DNA of 64,000 bases from Nemopilema nomurai (lineage: Eukaryota; Cnidaria; Scyphozoa; Rhizostomeae; Rhizostomatidae). A program made the translations under genes and the position numbers. The stretch lies in assembly GCA_003864495.1 (NCBI GenBank), contig ML133471.1, positions 4,368,572 through 4,432,571 of the forward strand, given 5' to 3'. Positions 1-10,226 of the stretch are shown here, in pieces (the first letter of the stretch is position 1; each line of letters starts with the position of its first letter). The notes beneath the pieces were generated by a model. The model worked only from the letters and a program-made list of their open reading frames with translations, ran no database searches and had not been told where the DNA came from.

Positions 1-942
1 ATAAATCTGAACAACAACTCAATGAATCGATTACATAAGATGAAAAAGGCCTAGCTTTGACACACTCGAAAGTTACTGGTAGTGGTATCGATTTTGAGGG
101 GAAAATAATAAACAAGATCACAATATGATCACAAAGTCTTGATATGACATTACATCTTGACAGTGGCTGTTTCTTTACATTTTGATAGGCTTTCATACAA
201 AACATAGCTATGTTTCTGAGATACCAAAATGGTTTTCTTTCTTGTGTGTCAAAGCACTAGCAATAAACGAACAAGTAATCAAAGCGCCGTCATGAAAAAA
301 CAGTGAGTGTTTTGGAAGCAGAAGCCACAAGCTTGCTTTTATCTACACCGAAAATAAGCGAAAGAAAAAGACTTGTCTAAACTTATCGTGCCCATGTTTA
401 ATCTACCTAATAATATACTAGAGTCTATGTACAATATACACAAAGCTGCGGCAAATTACCAAAAGAAATGGCACTCTTATCTCTGTAAAAACCGGTGTTT
501 CATTCACTTTGTTGTGAGAATTATAGGCCAACTATAATACTTCAATTTTCTTTAACTCGGTAAGAAATTCTTTCAAAATGCGCATTAAATGTTAGGATAG
601 ACTATCAGTTATTAGAATGAAGTACGGGTTCTTGAAACATTCTTGCAAACACTTGAAGCTTGGCTTGGAAAGGGACTGTAGTCCCTTTTCCTTACGTCCA
701 CCCAAAAAGAATTTAGCAGTAGCCGTACAAAAACAGGCCAACAAACTAGGAAACAAATGAGGAAATCAATACCTCTTTGCAAATTTAGAAAACTTAACTC
801 AGACTTTTAGCCCTTCAGAATCATCCATTACTGATAAAATCCTAGCAGCAATAAAAATGTACGTTACTACTAGCAACAGAATCCTAGGAATTAAATTTAT
901 TTTACATTAAATTACAGTTATCATCCGGCTGTACAGTTCTCT
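1..942. other. 3' flank of Islet
   Basis: AT-rich sequence without a coding signal on either strand. It is the probable 3' UTR and downstream flank of the Islet gene. No repeats of note. Confidence 0.5.
896..901 (-). terminator. candidate polyadenylation signal for the Islet gene
   Basis: AATAAA on the minus strand, 42 nt beyond the Islet stop codon. It would give a very short 3' UTR. Islet transcripts often have longer 3' UTRs, so a more distal site in 1-890 or beyond the window is possible. Confidence 0.35.
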
Positions 943-1251
943 TCAGCTAACAAGCTGTTGGTAGTGGCTAGACTGTGCCTGCACACTGCCTTCCTGGTGA
1001 TATGGGTAGTCGTAGCTGTCGTATCTAGTCCACAGATTATAGCCTGCAAACGAAGATGAAGCATCCCTGTATTCTGGTTGCGAGGCTATGAGCCGTAGGT
1101 CATGATTGGGTTGTCTTCCGTAGCTGCTCGGGAGTGATGACATTGACAAAATGGGCAGCGAGCGCACCGACAATGGCGGAGAGCAGCCAGGCAGGTTCAT
1201 TTCGTCATTAATGGGAGACGAGTGCATTGGCATCCGACTCTGCAGAATGTC
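943..1251 (-). CDS. ISL1: Islet coding exon 4 (C-terminal region)
   Basis: Encodes residues 263-364, rich in Ser, Pro, Tyr and Gln with no recognised domain. The reading frame fits the phase-0 donor of exon 3, and the stop is TGA at 945-943. Two in-frame acceptors 12 nt apart are possible: TTTTCATAG before 1251 (adds DILQ) and ATTCTGCAG before 1239. The first has the better pyrimidine tract. The low conservation of this tail across Islet proteins makes it the least certain exon, but the frame, splice sites and position agree. Confidence 0.8.
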   Translation of the reverse strand, partial: DILQSRMPMHSSPINDEMNLPGCSPPLSVRSLPILSMSSLPSSYGRQPNHDLRLIASQPEYRDASSSFAGYNLWTRYDSYDYPYHQEGSVQAQSSHYQQLVS

Positions 1252-4200
1252 CTATGAAAACGAAGATCTGGCGTTAGGCTTCGTGAGCGAAGTACTAGCA
1301 AAGCATGAAGCACCAAGTGTATAATTTGTGTGGGTGCGTGGGTGGGATGGCAGCCCTGCGATTTCGAAATATACAAACTTAAAAATCTTGAAGTATGCTT
1401 GTTACTTATTTCATGCATGCTAACTAACCAAGGCTCGCTCTAGCAGGCTAAAACAACTGAAAGCAACTACAACTTAACAAAACAACTTTTCCTAATTTCA
1501 GGTGTTGTTTGGTAATCCAGGTAGATGGTGTAGAAATATCCTCCTCCTGCACTTTTAGAGCCATTCCCCCAATTACCCCTTTTGTTTCCTCTCTGCCTTT
1601 CTCCTCTACTAAATTCTTTTACCTATTTCCCTACACTAATTACCTCTATTTTCCTAATTCACTCCTATGCCCCTACTCAATTCACCCACAACCGTGGAAA
1701 CTACTTTAATATCTAACACAGAGAGATGCTAAAAAGTTACCAAAGTGCATCTATGATAACTATCTATGATATATAAGGTAAAAAGGCAAGTGAACATGCC
1801 CCCTTTATCTATTATAATTGACGTTGGATTATTTGGAGTTCTTCATATTCCTGTTAAAACGCGCCACGTTCGCAAAATCAAATATGCAGTTAGTCCAAAT
1901 CGCCTGGTTTTTTAAATGGTATTATCAATGTCTTCTCTGACAATTTGTAAACACTGCGTGTAGTATAGGCGAGATGTACTATATGTGCTGGTGTATCAGT
2001 AGCAAGCACTGTCTGACGGTATCCTGTTTAAACAAGCTAACTCAATCATCCGTATTAACAAATCCATTGAACTGTTTCGACAGCTGATGATTCAACGTAC
2101 ATAGGGAGCGCAAGGGTTGCATTGAAAACTAAGCTATCCAAAAGGTGATTAAATACATAAAGCATGATATTGCCTTTTTATTTAGAATTTTAAGGACGAG
2201 ACTCGAGTTCTACACAAATACCAAGGACGATTGATTAGTTTAAGTTTACACAAAATCATGTTGTATTAACATCAGTGAAGTGTTACGCTACCAACTGCAA
2301 TTCAGAATAATTCGATTTCAAACTGCGAGAAGTTCTCGGTAATCAAACTCGCAATGATTGTATACTTTAGAAGCAGATTGTTGTATAAAGAAAAGGAACC
2401 CAAATTAGGCCTCCGTTCAACATTGATGGTGCACATTGTCTTCTCCGTTCGATTTGCTTCACACATCCTGTCATTCTTTGACAAAAAGGTTGGCTAAATC
2501 ACTGAATCTAGGGTCTCTTACAAGAAGGCTTTAAACTGTGAGCGATCTTTAAAAAAAGCAACACAATCGCCGGGTTCTAAAGAAAAACTCCCAACCTACC
2601 CCTATCTTGCCACCATCATTGCCATTGAGCATCATCTTCTTTTTGTCTTTGCATCTCTTGTTTTGGAACCAAACGCGGATAACTCGCGAACTTAATCCAG
2701 TCAAATCCACAAGTTGCTCCTTCATCACCGAATCAGGTCGTGGGTTTGCAGCGTAGCAGCGCTTTAAAGTAGATAACTGTTTCTCGTTTAGAACCGTGCG
2801 GACTCGAGTTGGCTTATCTTTGGAGCTTTTCTTTGAACTACTTGCCTTACCCCTCGTGTCCCTCACTGCTGTATCGATCTTTAATTCCTTCTCAGAATTT
2901 GATGGCATCGGAGAGGTATCTAGATCGACGCTTGATGCTACAATAAAAATGGTCAATGTACATGCGGGTCAGATTAAATGTCACCTTTAGGTAATGCCCA
3001 TTCTGATAAAAAACGTACTAAGCTTAACTTATCTCACCAAACTGGACAAAAGAGGAGTATTTGAACTTATAAGGTAATTTGGTGTTCATGTCTATCGTGG
3101 CCTAAACGTATTTTGACGACATGATGGCTACAGCCGCGAGGATTCATACCACGACCTACCTGTGTCTTTGAATGTCCCAATGCTTATGTTGCTATTGGCG
3201 TCACTCCAACTGTCCTCTGAAAGGTTCATTTTGTCTTGAATGCAACTGTCAGATTGGCAGAACAAGAAGCCATCGCTGTTAACGGAGAAAGGTTCCCCCG
3301 GCAAGAGTCTTCCAGAGCATCCGCTGCACATAAAACAGTCTACGTGAAAAACATGGCTGCTTGCCTTCATCACCAGAGAGTTCTTTTCAATCAAGTTGTG
3401 ACAGCCTTTGCAATTATACCTAAATTCCCTACAAAAATGTTAAATAACGTTGGGTGTCATCATAACAATGAAAAGTCTTAAAGACAACTTTAAAAAGAAC
3501 GCAATTAAATTTTATTCACAATTTCAAACAAGAATGCGGGTGATTGCAGATACTAATTGTATTCTACAGGAATTGTTAGGTGGGCATTATTAGGCAATTG
3601 GAAATTTCAGAATTGCCACTTTGTGCCAGAAGACCTGAAATTGAAGAGGAAAATTCTACTCCCATATCACTTTCTTGCTGGCACCCCATCGGGAGAATTG
3701 TGCTCAATTCATCACCCTTGCGCCCAGCTGTGGCAACCAAACTTTTTGAGAAAGCTGCATAGGCGTTGGCAGCAGGCCTCATTAACAAGAGCAAAACTCA
3801 TGCCTCGTTATCGATGTTAAAGATAAGCATCCAGCACATATTGTCTATCTGGTTTGTATTTTGACGCCGCAGAAAGCATGGCCTACGCTGATTTCGCAGG
3901 ATTTGCGCACAGCCGATTTACACTTGTGGGTTGACATTTGTGTTTGACGGAAACTCACCGAAAATGATGCGGAGAACGTTCAAATAATCTGAGATAAGTA
4001 AATACGAGAACGAAATTGGAACTTTGACACTTCGTTTTTATAGGCTAGCGTGTGGGCAAACAGATGGCAGTGGGAAACAACCAACACTGATGTTTTCCAA
4101 CAAAGTCGTGCAATAACCATGCCCTAGTTTGTTCATGACGCACAACACGTTTGCACTTGCACTTGTTATGCAGTTAGCAGCCGAATTTTCAACTGGCTCT

Positions 4201-7200
4201 AGACAAATATAGCTGGATGTTAGTACTTCTCTTTAAACAGAGCTTAACCCTGATTTAGATAATTCGCCAAAAGGGCGCACACTAAGGATGTCTTAGGCTC
4301 TTGACTCCAGCAGTGTCCTTCACAGCCAGAATAAATTCAAAAATGACAAACAAGCGTAATAAAGTTATTGCATCTCGTTTTCCTTTGTAGGCAGAAGTTT
4401 ACCAAAGGTATTCTAATCCTTGCGTACATCTTTGAGCTCGGTTGCCTTCCGAATGTATACCAATAAAAACAAGGATGCGAGTCTCTAATGGCAGCTTTAA
4501 AGAAGACAGGGACAAGACACCCCCCTCCAAACCCACTCAGTCTCAGTTTGATGTTGAATACTGTCTCCTCTGTTCGTTTGCTCAATGCACCCTGTCATTC
4601 TTTGTCACTAAAACGCACAAAAATCGCCATGCAACGGGAACCATTTTGAGAGGGCCTATTGGTCGTTGTCTTGGTGGCTCAAACTTCGAGTTTTTATCCA
4701 TATTGCAAATTCATATGTTAAAATAGCAGGTGCACTTAAGTTACATTTTTCGCTGTTTGTAACCATCTATTCGTGTACTAATTTCTATCGTTTTTTTTCA
4801 CACAGAGCTGTTATCATTAATATTCTTCCTCCAAGGATAGGCTAAGAGGCTAAGCTGATAGAATGCACAGTAGCTTTAGCGGCCAGGTGTGACATTTTAA
4901 GCATATTTTGTCAGTGAATTCTATATCCTTCTTAACGATTTTGCTATAAGTCAGGAATGAATACCCTCGCATCGGCGATAATGCTAATTTTTGGTGATTC
5001 CAAAGCTGTCTTACTGCGTCATACAATACTTATACACTCATCACTCTCGGCCCAACAACGTGTTCCACTGTGCAAAGAGAGCAACGGCTTTCCGATAAAA
5101 ATTCTAACGGACAGCTGCTGATCTAGGCGAGTTTTGTAGCGAATAGTGCGATCGTTGCCAGAAAACAAAAGAACCGCCGGCTGGATAGGTCCATGGGGAT
5201 GCACATTGCCCAGTGGAATTGTCTACCACATTCACCAAAATGAAATAGAAATCTGTATTGCGAACTTCTAACTCTGTATTGCGCATGCGCAAACCAACTT
5301 TATTTCGCATCCATATTTTACTTGAACTTGCTCTTGAACTTAGGCATATGACGTTTTCCGAAGCTCAGGCAAGTGTCAAAACATGACGCATGACGCAGGG
5401 AGATACACATCTAGGGGGAATGTTGACTGTGAAGTGAAGCTTTTCTTTTTGTGGGCGGAATGATTTTGCTAAATCCTTTTTATGTCAAAGTTTCAACAAG
5501 ATACACGTGGAACAACAACATGAAGAGAATCTTAAGCCTGAAATACACGATCAGTTTTTATCAGTTTTTTGACTGACAGTTTTCAGTTTTTCAAAAACTG
5601 ATGTCCTTCATACACGATCAGTTTTTATCAGTTTTTGACTGACAGTCTTCAGTTTCACGTTTTGATTAGATCAGCTTTTTTTACAATGGAGCTTGATCAA
5701 GAAACAACTGCTGTTGTTCTGGCTGCGGCTCTGGTCGTCATAAAAAGGCGAAAATATCGAAAAAAGAAAGCAATGTCTGTTTGGGTAAAGCCATGGTTGA
5801 GTAGGAGAACTAACCTCTGTGTTTACGACACTCTTCTACAAGAGTTAAGATCGGAGGATGAAGGAGAGTATTGAAAATTTCTGAGAATGACGCCTGAAAA
5901 TTTTGACGAGTTGTTGGAGCTGATTAAGGTGAACATTTCAAAATACGACACAAATATGCGTGATTCTATCCCTGCAAGTATTCAACTAGCAGCCACTGTA
6001 AGGTATTTCGCAATCGTGCGCAAGGGGATTATAGGGGCGCCAGCTTTAAACAATGGAGTCTACATCAATGAATAGAAATTCCATCAGTCAAAAACTGACG
6101 AAGTTGGACGTGTTCAACTTCTTCAGTCAAAAACTGAAGGTCATTAAAGCATCAGTTTTTATCAGTTTTTGCTAAATACACGATCAGTTTTTGACTGAAG
6201 ACTGAAAACTGTCAGTTAAAAACTGATCGTGTATTTCAGGCTTTAGGGATAAACCTACTTAAATATGGGCTGGAGATTCGGCCTAAATGTAACAACAAAG
6301 GAAAAGCCGTAAAAGCAAAACAGAAAGAATAGATTAATAAACTTTTTGCAAACGGCAAAAAGTTGCTACATCATTAAAACCTTATCTAATGTCAAATATT
6401 CCAGCTTTAACACAGATGAATGAAATTTTAAAACGAAAAACAGTTTTCGACAATGAGTGTGGCTTTGCTATAACAAGTAACTAAACAGCTTTAAAATCTT
6501 ATTCAATGTCTTTAAAGTAAAGGGGAACAAGAGTTCTCCTCCCAGTAACCAAATGAGAAAAACAACAAAGTTTGTAAACAGACGATTGCACTTTTCGGAT
6601 TAACATAAGAGATTAATTTAGACCGGCGATATTTTCTTCTCGTTTTGTTTTCAATCTAGCAGGCTCATCATAAAGAGGTTTACCATGTACAGGACAAATA
6701 TGTCAAAAGATGAGCAACCAGCGCATGTATCTAAAGAAAGCATCAAGGCAATATGATACAGAACGTTGCTGCCTCGTCTTAGATACGAGACAAGCAAATT
6801 GAAAGTTTCCTATTGAACCTGGCTTCAATCTTCAACTCATTACAACCTGCTATCTTCAACTTTATCCAAATAGAGAGTAATGAGCTGATACAAGGAAATG
6901 ACAGAGCTCACGCAGTCAAGAGGGCTAGGAACAATCACATTTGACACTATCCTACTGAACTTAAACGAACTGGCAAACCGGTGCGGCAAAACAGACATAC
7001 CGGGTCAAGATGCGAATGCCCGGATGTCAAATCTACTTAGAGCACCGGGTGACAAGCAGACATTAAATCGCACTATCAGACATAAATTCCCATAGCACAA
7101 ATGAAAACCAGTTGGAAAGGAGGAAAATGCCTTAATGGGTGACATATTCCTTCGGAGCGAGAAAATAATTGTGCTAGAATATCAAAAATACAATGAAACT

Positions 7201-8124
7201 ATCTTAAATAGAATGACTGTTGACCGACTCTGCCTTTCTACTTGATCTATATATTATCTTAATTGAACGTTCTTATTGTCGTTATAGCGCATGCGTGGTA
7301 CTTGATACCTGACTGTTCCATCTCTTCTAAGTTTCAGGGACGTCTTGCATTGGGAGCTTCGGTCCACGGTTATACAATAATACAATGTGCAAAAGTTTTA
7401 ACAAGCAAACCGAAGAAAAAAACGAACAATTGGTGCTCCTTTTTAAAGATTTGTTTTCCAGATGGCCGCAAAAGGATTAAAATGATAGAAAGATACAAGA
7501 AATTTCTACATATACATCCCATTTGACATCAATAGAGGCTTGAAGTTTAGAAAAGCTCATGTTTGAAGTTGTATTGTTTTTAACAGACTTCGCAAGCATT
7601 TAGTGAAGCTCACAAAAATTAAAATCTCAGAACAGCATGTCAATACTTCGATTCAATAGTGCAAAATCCAACCAGCAAAAGAGCAGGTTAACCTGACATA
7701 TTTTCTAATAAAAACAAAAATCTTCTTCTGATTAATAGGTCTGAACAATTGCTGTTGCTTTACACTGCGATAATGCTTTCAATAAAATAAGAACAAAGAG
7801 TAACGACGTGACGAACAATCAGAACTACGATTTTAACAAGCGACTCTTCAATTTTGGCAAGTAACAACAAATCAAGGCAACAACAACGAGATTTTAGTGA
7901 AAGCGAAGCAATTGTTTATTTTTCAATGTACAAGAGGCAACTTACTTCTCATAGTCGCTCTTACAATATAATCTGCCATTCTTCATGAAGCAGGAAGGCG
8001 ATGAACTCAAGCTGATGTCGCAAACTGAGCAGCGGAGACAGGAAGAATGCCATTGAAGATCCGGTGCAACTCGGAAGATGAATTCATCAGATATTGTTGC
8101 GTCACATCCATGACAGACGGCCAT
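943..8124 (-). CDS. ISL1: Islet-class LIM-homeodomain transcription factor, complete 4-exon coding gene
   Basis: A nuclear DNA-binding regulator. In animals Islet proteins specify motor and sensory neurons and endocrine and cardiac-type cells, and work with LDB/NLI cofactors bound to the LIM domains. The coding exons are 8124-7946, 3428-3160, 2937-2600 and 1251-943, which join in phase to 1095 nt (364 aa plus stop); human ISL1 is 349 aa. LIM1 has ligands C4, C7, H26, C29 / C32, C35, C54, D57. LIM2 has C66, C69, H88, C91 / C94, C97, C117, D120. The homeodomain spans about 192-251 and ends in the Islet signature [16 protein letters not shown]. The Ser/Pro/Tyr-rich tail ends in HYQQLVS. The ATG at 8124 has a good context (A at -3, G at +4) and an in-frame stop two codons upstream. 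The assignment to Islet rests on the homeodomain, which keeps [12 protein letters not shown] and CYAANPRPD. Orthology to a particular vertebrate paralogue (ISL1 or ISL2) cannot be claimed. Confidence 0.95.
1252..2599 (-). other. Islet intron 3
   Basis: 1348-bp intron between the homeodomain exon (donor GTAGGT) and the last exon. Only short pyrimidine-rich and AT-rich stretches are visible (for example about 1560-1690). No coding signal is recognised. Confidence 0.8.
2600..2937 (-). CDS. ISL1: Islet coding exon 3 (homeodomain)
   Basis: The acceptor TTTTTATTGTAG lies before 2937 and the donor GATAGGG/GTAGGT after 2600. The exon encodes residues 150-262: a Lys/Ser-rich linker followed by the complete homeodomain, with recognition helix [18 protein letters not shown]. 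The homeodomain is in one exon, uninterrupted. It ends in phase 0, so exon 4 can join without a split codon. Confidence 0.94.
2938..3159 (-). other. Islet intron 2
   Basis: Short 222-bp phase-1 intron between LIM2 and homeodomain exons, with consensus GTAGGT donor and a T-rich TTGTAG acceptor. Confidence 0.88.
3160..3428 (-). CDS. ISL1: Islet coding exon 2 (LIM2 and start of linker)
   Basis: The acceptor TTTTTGTAG lies before 3428 and the donor ACAG/GTAGGT after 3160. The first base completes the lysine codon begun in exon 1. The exon encodes residues 60-150: the full LIM2 domain ([10 protein letters not shown] core, closing LFCQSD) and an acidic, Ser/Asn-rich linker. It ends in phase 1. Confidence 0.92.
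4035..4042 (-). promoter_or_regulatory. possible internal TATA box in Islet intron 1
   Basis: TATAAAAA on the minus strand. A start about 30 nt downstream (near 4010) would be followed by a short non-coding exon ending at a consensus donor, TTTTCG/GTGAGT (exon end 3959). Splicing to the LIM2 exon at 3428 would make a transcript whose first in-frame ATG is Met80. This is only an arrangement of motifs; no conservation or transcript evidence is available. Confidence 0.2.
5535..6242 (+). mobile_element. non-autonomous PIF/Harbinger DNA transposon with TTA target duplication
   Basis: The 708-bp element begins agcctgaaatacacgatcag and ends with its exact inverse; the perfect inverted match is 26 bp. 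It is flanked by TTA at 5532-5534 and TTA at 6243-6245, the 3-bp TWA-type duplication known for PIF/Harbinger. Inside each end are many copies of an atcagttttt/aaaaactgat motif in both orientations, so the ends can fold into long stems. The centre carries the N-terminal part of a Harbinger transposase with a stop codon and no DDE catalytic region. The element cannot move by itself. Confidence 0.9.
5686..6075 (+). pseudogene. truncated, nonsense-broken PIF/Harbinger transposase
   Basis: From the ATG at 5686 the frame reads an N-terminal segment with a basic stretch (KRRKYRKKK), then [10 protein letters not shown] and [12 protein letters not shown], the usual opening of Harbinger/HARBI1-like transposases. 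A TGA at 5872-5874 interrupts the same frame. It resumes as [16 protein letters not shown] and [11 protein letters not shown], both family hallmarks, then leaves the family pattern after about RYFA and stops at 6073-6075. The expected length is about 350-400 aa; only about 110 residues are recognisable and the DDE domain is missing. The last residues before the stop may come from a distant part of the gene, joined by an internal deletion (inference). Confidence 0.85.
7946..8124 (-). CDS. ISL1: Islet coding exon 1 (LIM1)
   Basis: Encodes residues 1-60, the whole first LIM domain, with the pattern C-x2-C ... WH-x2-C-x2-C-x2-C ... C-x2-D. The 3' end is a consensus donor: GAGAA followed by GTAAGT (intron from 7945), phase 2. 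A good acceptor (TATTCACTCAG, cut before 8138) lies 14 nt upstream of the ATG. The exon probably starts at 8138, with the rest of the 5' UTR and the promoter further upstream, at a distance I cannot see. Vertebrate ISL1 has about a dozen extra residues before the first LIM cysteine, which are absent here unless an upstream exon supplies them. Confidence 0.9.
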
Positions 8125-9627
8125 TCTTCATGTGAAACCTGAGTGAATACAAGTTGTTTCAATCGGCCGTCCGCTAGTGTTGGCTATAGAAGACTGCCAA
8201 AGGGTTCATCAACATGTGCAAATGTAATTGCCAAGGGGGGTTTAAATGAACACATCACGGGGGTACATTAGACAGAAAATGTGTGTGAAAGTGGAGTCTG
8301 GTGTTAACTGAATACTCAACCATTATTTTTATGGCAAGAAACACAATGTTCAGATAAACATAAGGAACACTTGAGCCTATATCTATTTTAGTTTAAGTAG
8401 CCTCCCTGAATTACGATATGGATATCGCAGTAATGTTTTCTACGTGTCCTTTTATTATTTTCAGACATGATATAGTTCTAGAATATTTGGCGCCATTATA
8501 ACTGTTTGAAGAGTGGAAGAGAAGATTGCAGATAATCTGGACTGTGATTAAGCTTCACTTGCTGAAAGCACATGAGTCATCGGCGAAACATCGAAGCAGT
8601 TCGAAGCGAATTCCATAGGCTTTGTGGCATCTATACTTGGCTAAAATTGTATTTTGATACTACAGTTAGGTAGACGCCACGTTATTGCAAGAGCTGATTT
8701 CATTTCAGCGTGCACATACATTTTTATAGATCGCAATACTCTTTGCTTAATGTCATGCAGCTAGATTGACTTTCAGGGGTTTTGTCATTTCCAAAAACGA
8801 TTTCCAACATATGCCAAACATCTAAAAATTTGCAAGGATGTTTTTACGACTTGAACATCACGAGCGAAAGTTTTCGAATACAGTGAAAGTGTGCAAGCAA
8901 TCTTGTCCATGGAAAGCTAAGAACTGAAATTTACGAGTTGCTTGCCTCATTGTATTTTGGTGGATTTCATTTAAAACAAGTTTATACAAAAGGAAATATT
9001 CTTCAAAACGCCAAAAAATTAAATATGCTACCTTTATTTCAGTAATATCCGGTGAAATAATGGAGTATATTGTACGTTAAATGACTGGAAATTATCATTT
9101 GTTGGGAACAGAAATGTAACTATTTTGGGGATTGTCATTTTGCAAGAAAATTGTTCACCATCAGCTAATGAAGAACTTTCCATTAAAGAGCAGGAGAGTG
9201 AGAAGGATTTGATATGTGATGTGATTGGAAGTTTGCTTGCGAAAACACGAGGAGACGAAAATCGGCAGATTGATGTGGTCTTTAGCGTGCGAAGTGTGCA
9301 CGTGTTAAGATAAGTTCAAAAACCCTGGTAAACAGGTATTTTTAAATCAGGCAAAATGTCCTTGTCACGAAAATTATGAAGCTACTAATCGGTTTAAACC
9401 CTTTAAGGGAATATGATTCTTTAGAAAAGATCAACTCTAACAACATTACAGACTATATAATCCAGTGCTAATCAGCAGCTACTGTAAATAAGTCTATTTC
9501 CATGTTATTTGTCCAAAATCTCGCAGTGAACACTAGGAAAGCCATTTTTCAACTTATGCGATACCAACATAAAGACGCCTTTTAACCAAGACCCAAAGGA
9601 GATGACTCCATAAATTATTCAATACTA
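8125..9627. other. proximal upstream flank of Islet, no gene recognised
   Basis: Contains the probable 5' UTR acceptor at 8139-8150 (minus). No convincing promoter or coding exon is seen. A 62-codon plus-strand frame at 9125-9313 is Glu/Lys-rich and protein-like but matches no family I recognise. Confidence 0.4.
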
Positions 9628-10224
9628 CAGTCCGACCCATCGTGTATCCGGACTTTGATGATCCGGTCAGTAAAAGTGCGGAAACCATGTGACAAAACTT
9701 CGGCATCTTGATAATAAATTGGGTGTTTTTTCTTGATTTTTTAAAAACAAGTAGTTTAGTCCTTGGGACATGGTTTTCAGATGCCTCCTTTATTGTTTTG
9801 GCATAATTTGCAACGAAAATGATGGGATCGTTTATCATTTTTTGGCAATAAGTTGAAGTAAAGGTAGGTAGAAACAAGCAGTCCAAATTTCAACTCCAAA
9901 TTGTTGTTCGTGTGGTTTACTGCCCATTATATTCTTTCTTATTCAGTTCACCGTTATAAAGGGAATATATTCGGGGGTCTTCCCCCTGATTCCGACGGGC
10001 CTGAGAATCAATCACAGCTGTGTGAATGGCATCATTTCAAAATAAACAAGAGTGAAGCCTATTTCAAGTGTGCCTTAGAAATAAACTTTCACTGCTCTCA
10101 ACAAGTTTATTTTTGCTGGTTTCTGTCGTTATTCTTATATTTTCGATTATCCGGAACTTCGGATTATCCGCACGAACCATGACATCCTATGACCCAAGAA
10201 GGCCGGACAATTTAATGAGCACTG
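9628..10224. mobile_element. degenerate pogo/Tigger-like DNA transposon
   Basis: 597 bp starting CAGTCCGACC and ending AGCACTG, with CAGT/ACTG termini and TA on both sides (9626-9627 and 10225-10226), as for Tc1/mariner-pogo elements. Both ends carry repeated ATCCGG/CCGGATAAT-type motifs (for example gattatccggaacttcgg near 10145), which are common in pogo/Tigger ends. Beyond the first four bases the two ends match only patchily. No transposase can be read in it, so this is an old non-autonomous copy or internal-deletion derivative. Confidence 0.55.
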
Positions 10225-10226
10225 TA

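Larger units (their letters stand above)
3429..7945 (-). other. Islet intron 1
   Basis: 4517-bp phase-2 intron separating the two LIM domains. It contains the PIF/Harbinger element at 5535-6242 and a possible internal TATA box with a downstream donor (4042-3957). The rest shows no recognisable coding or RNA gene. Confidence 0.85.

Noticed and set aside
3576..3794. 72-codon minus-strand frame in Islet intron 1, upstream of the LIM2 exon
   Set aside because: Exons 1 and 2 join in phase without it and reconstruct the conserved spacing between the LIM domains, so it is not an Islet coding exon; no other family recognised.
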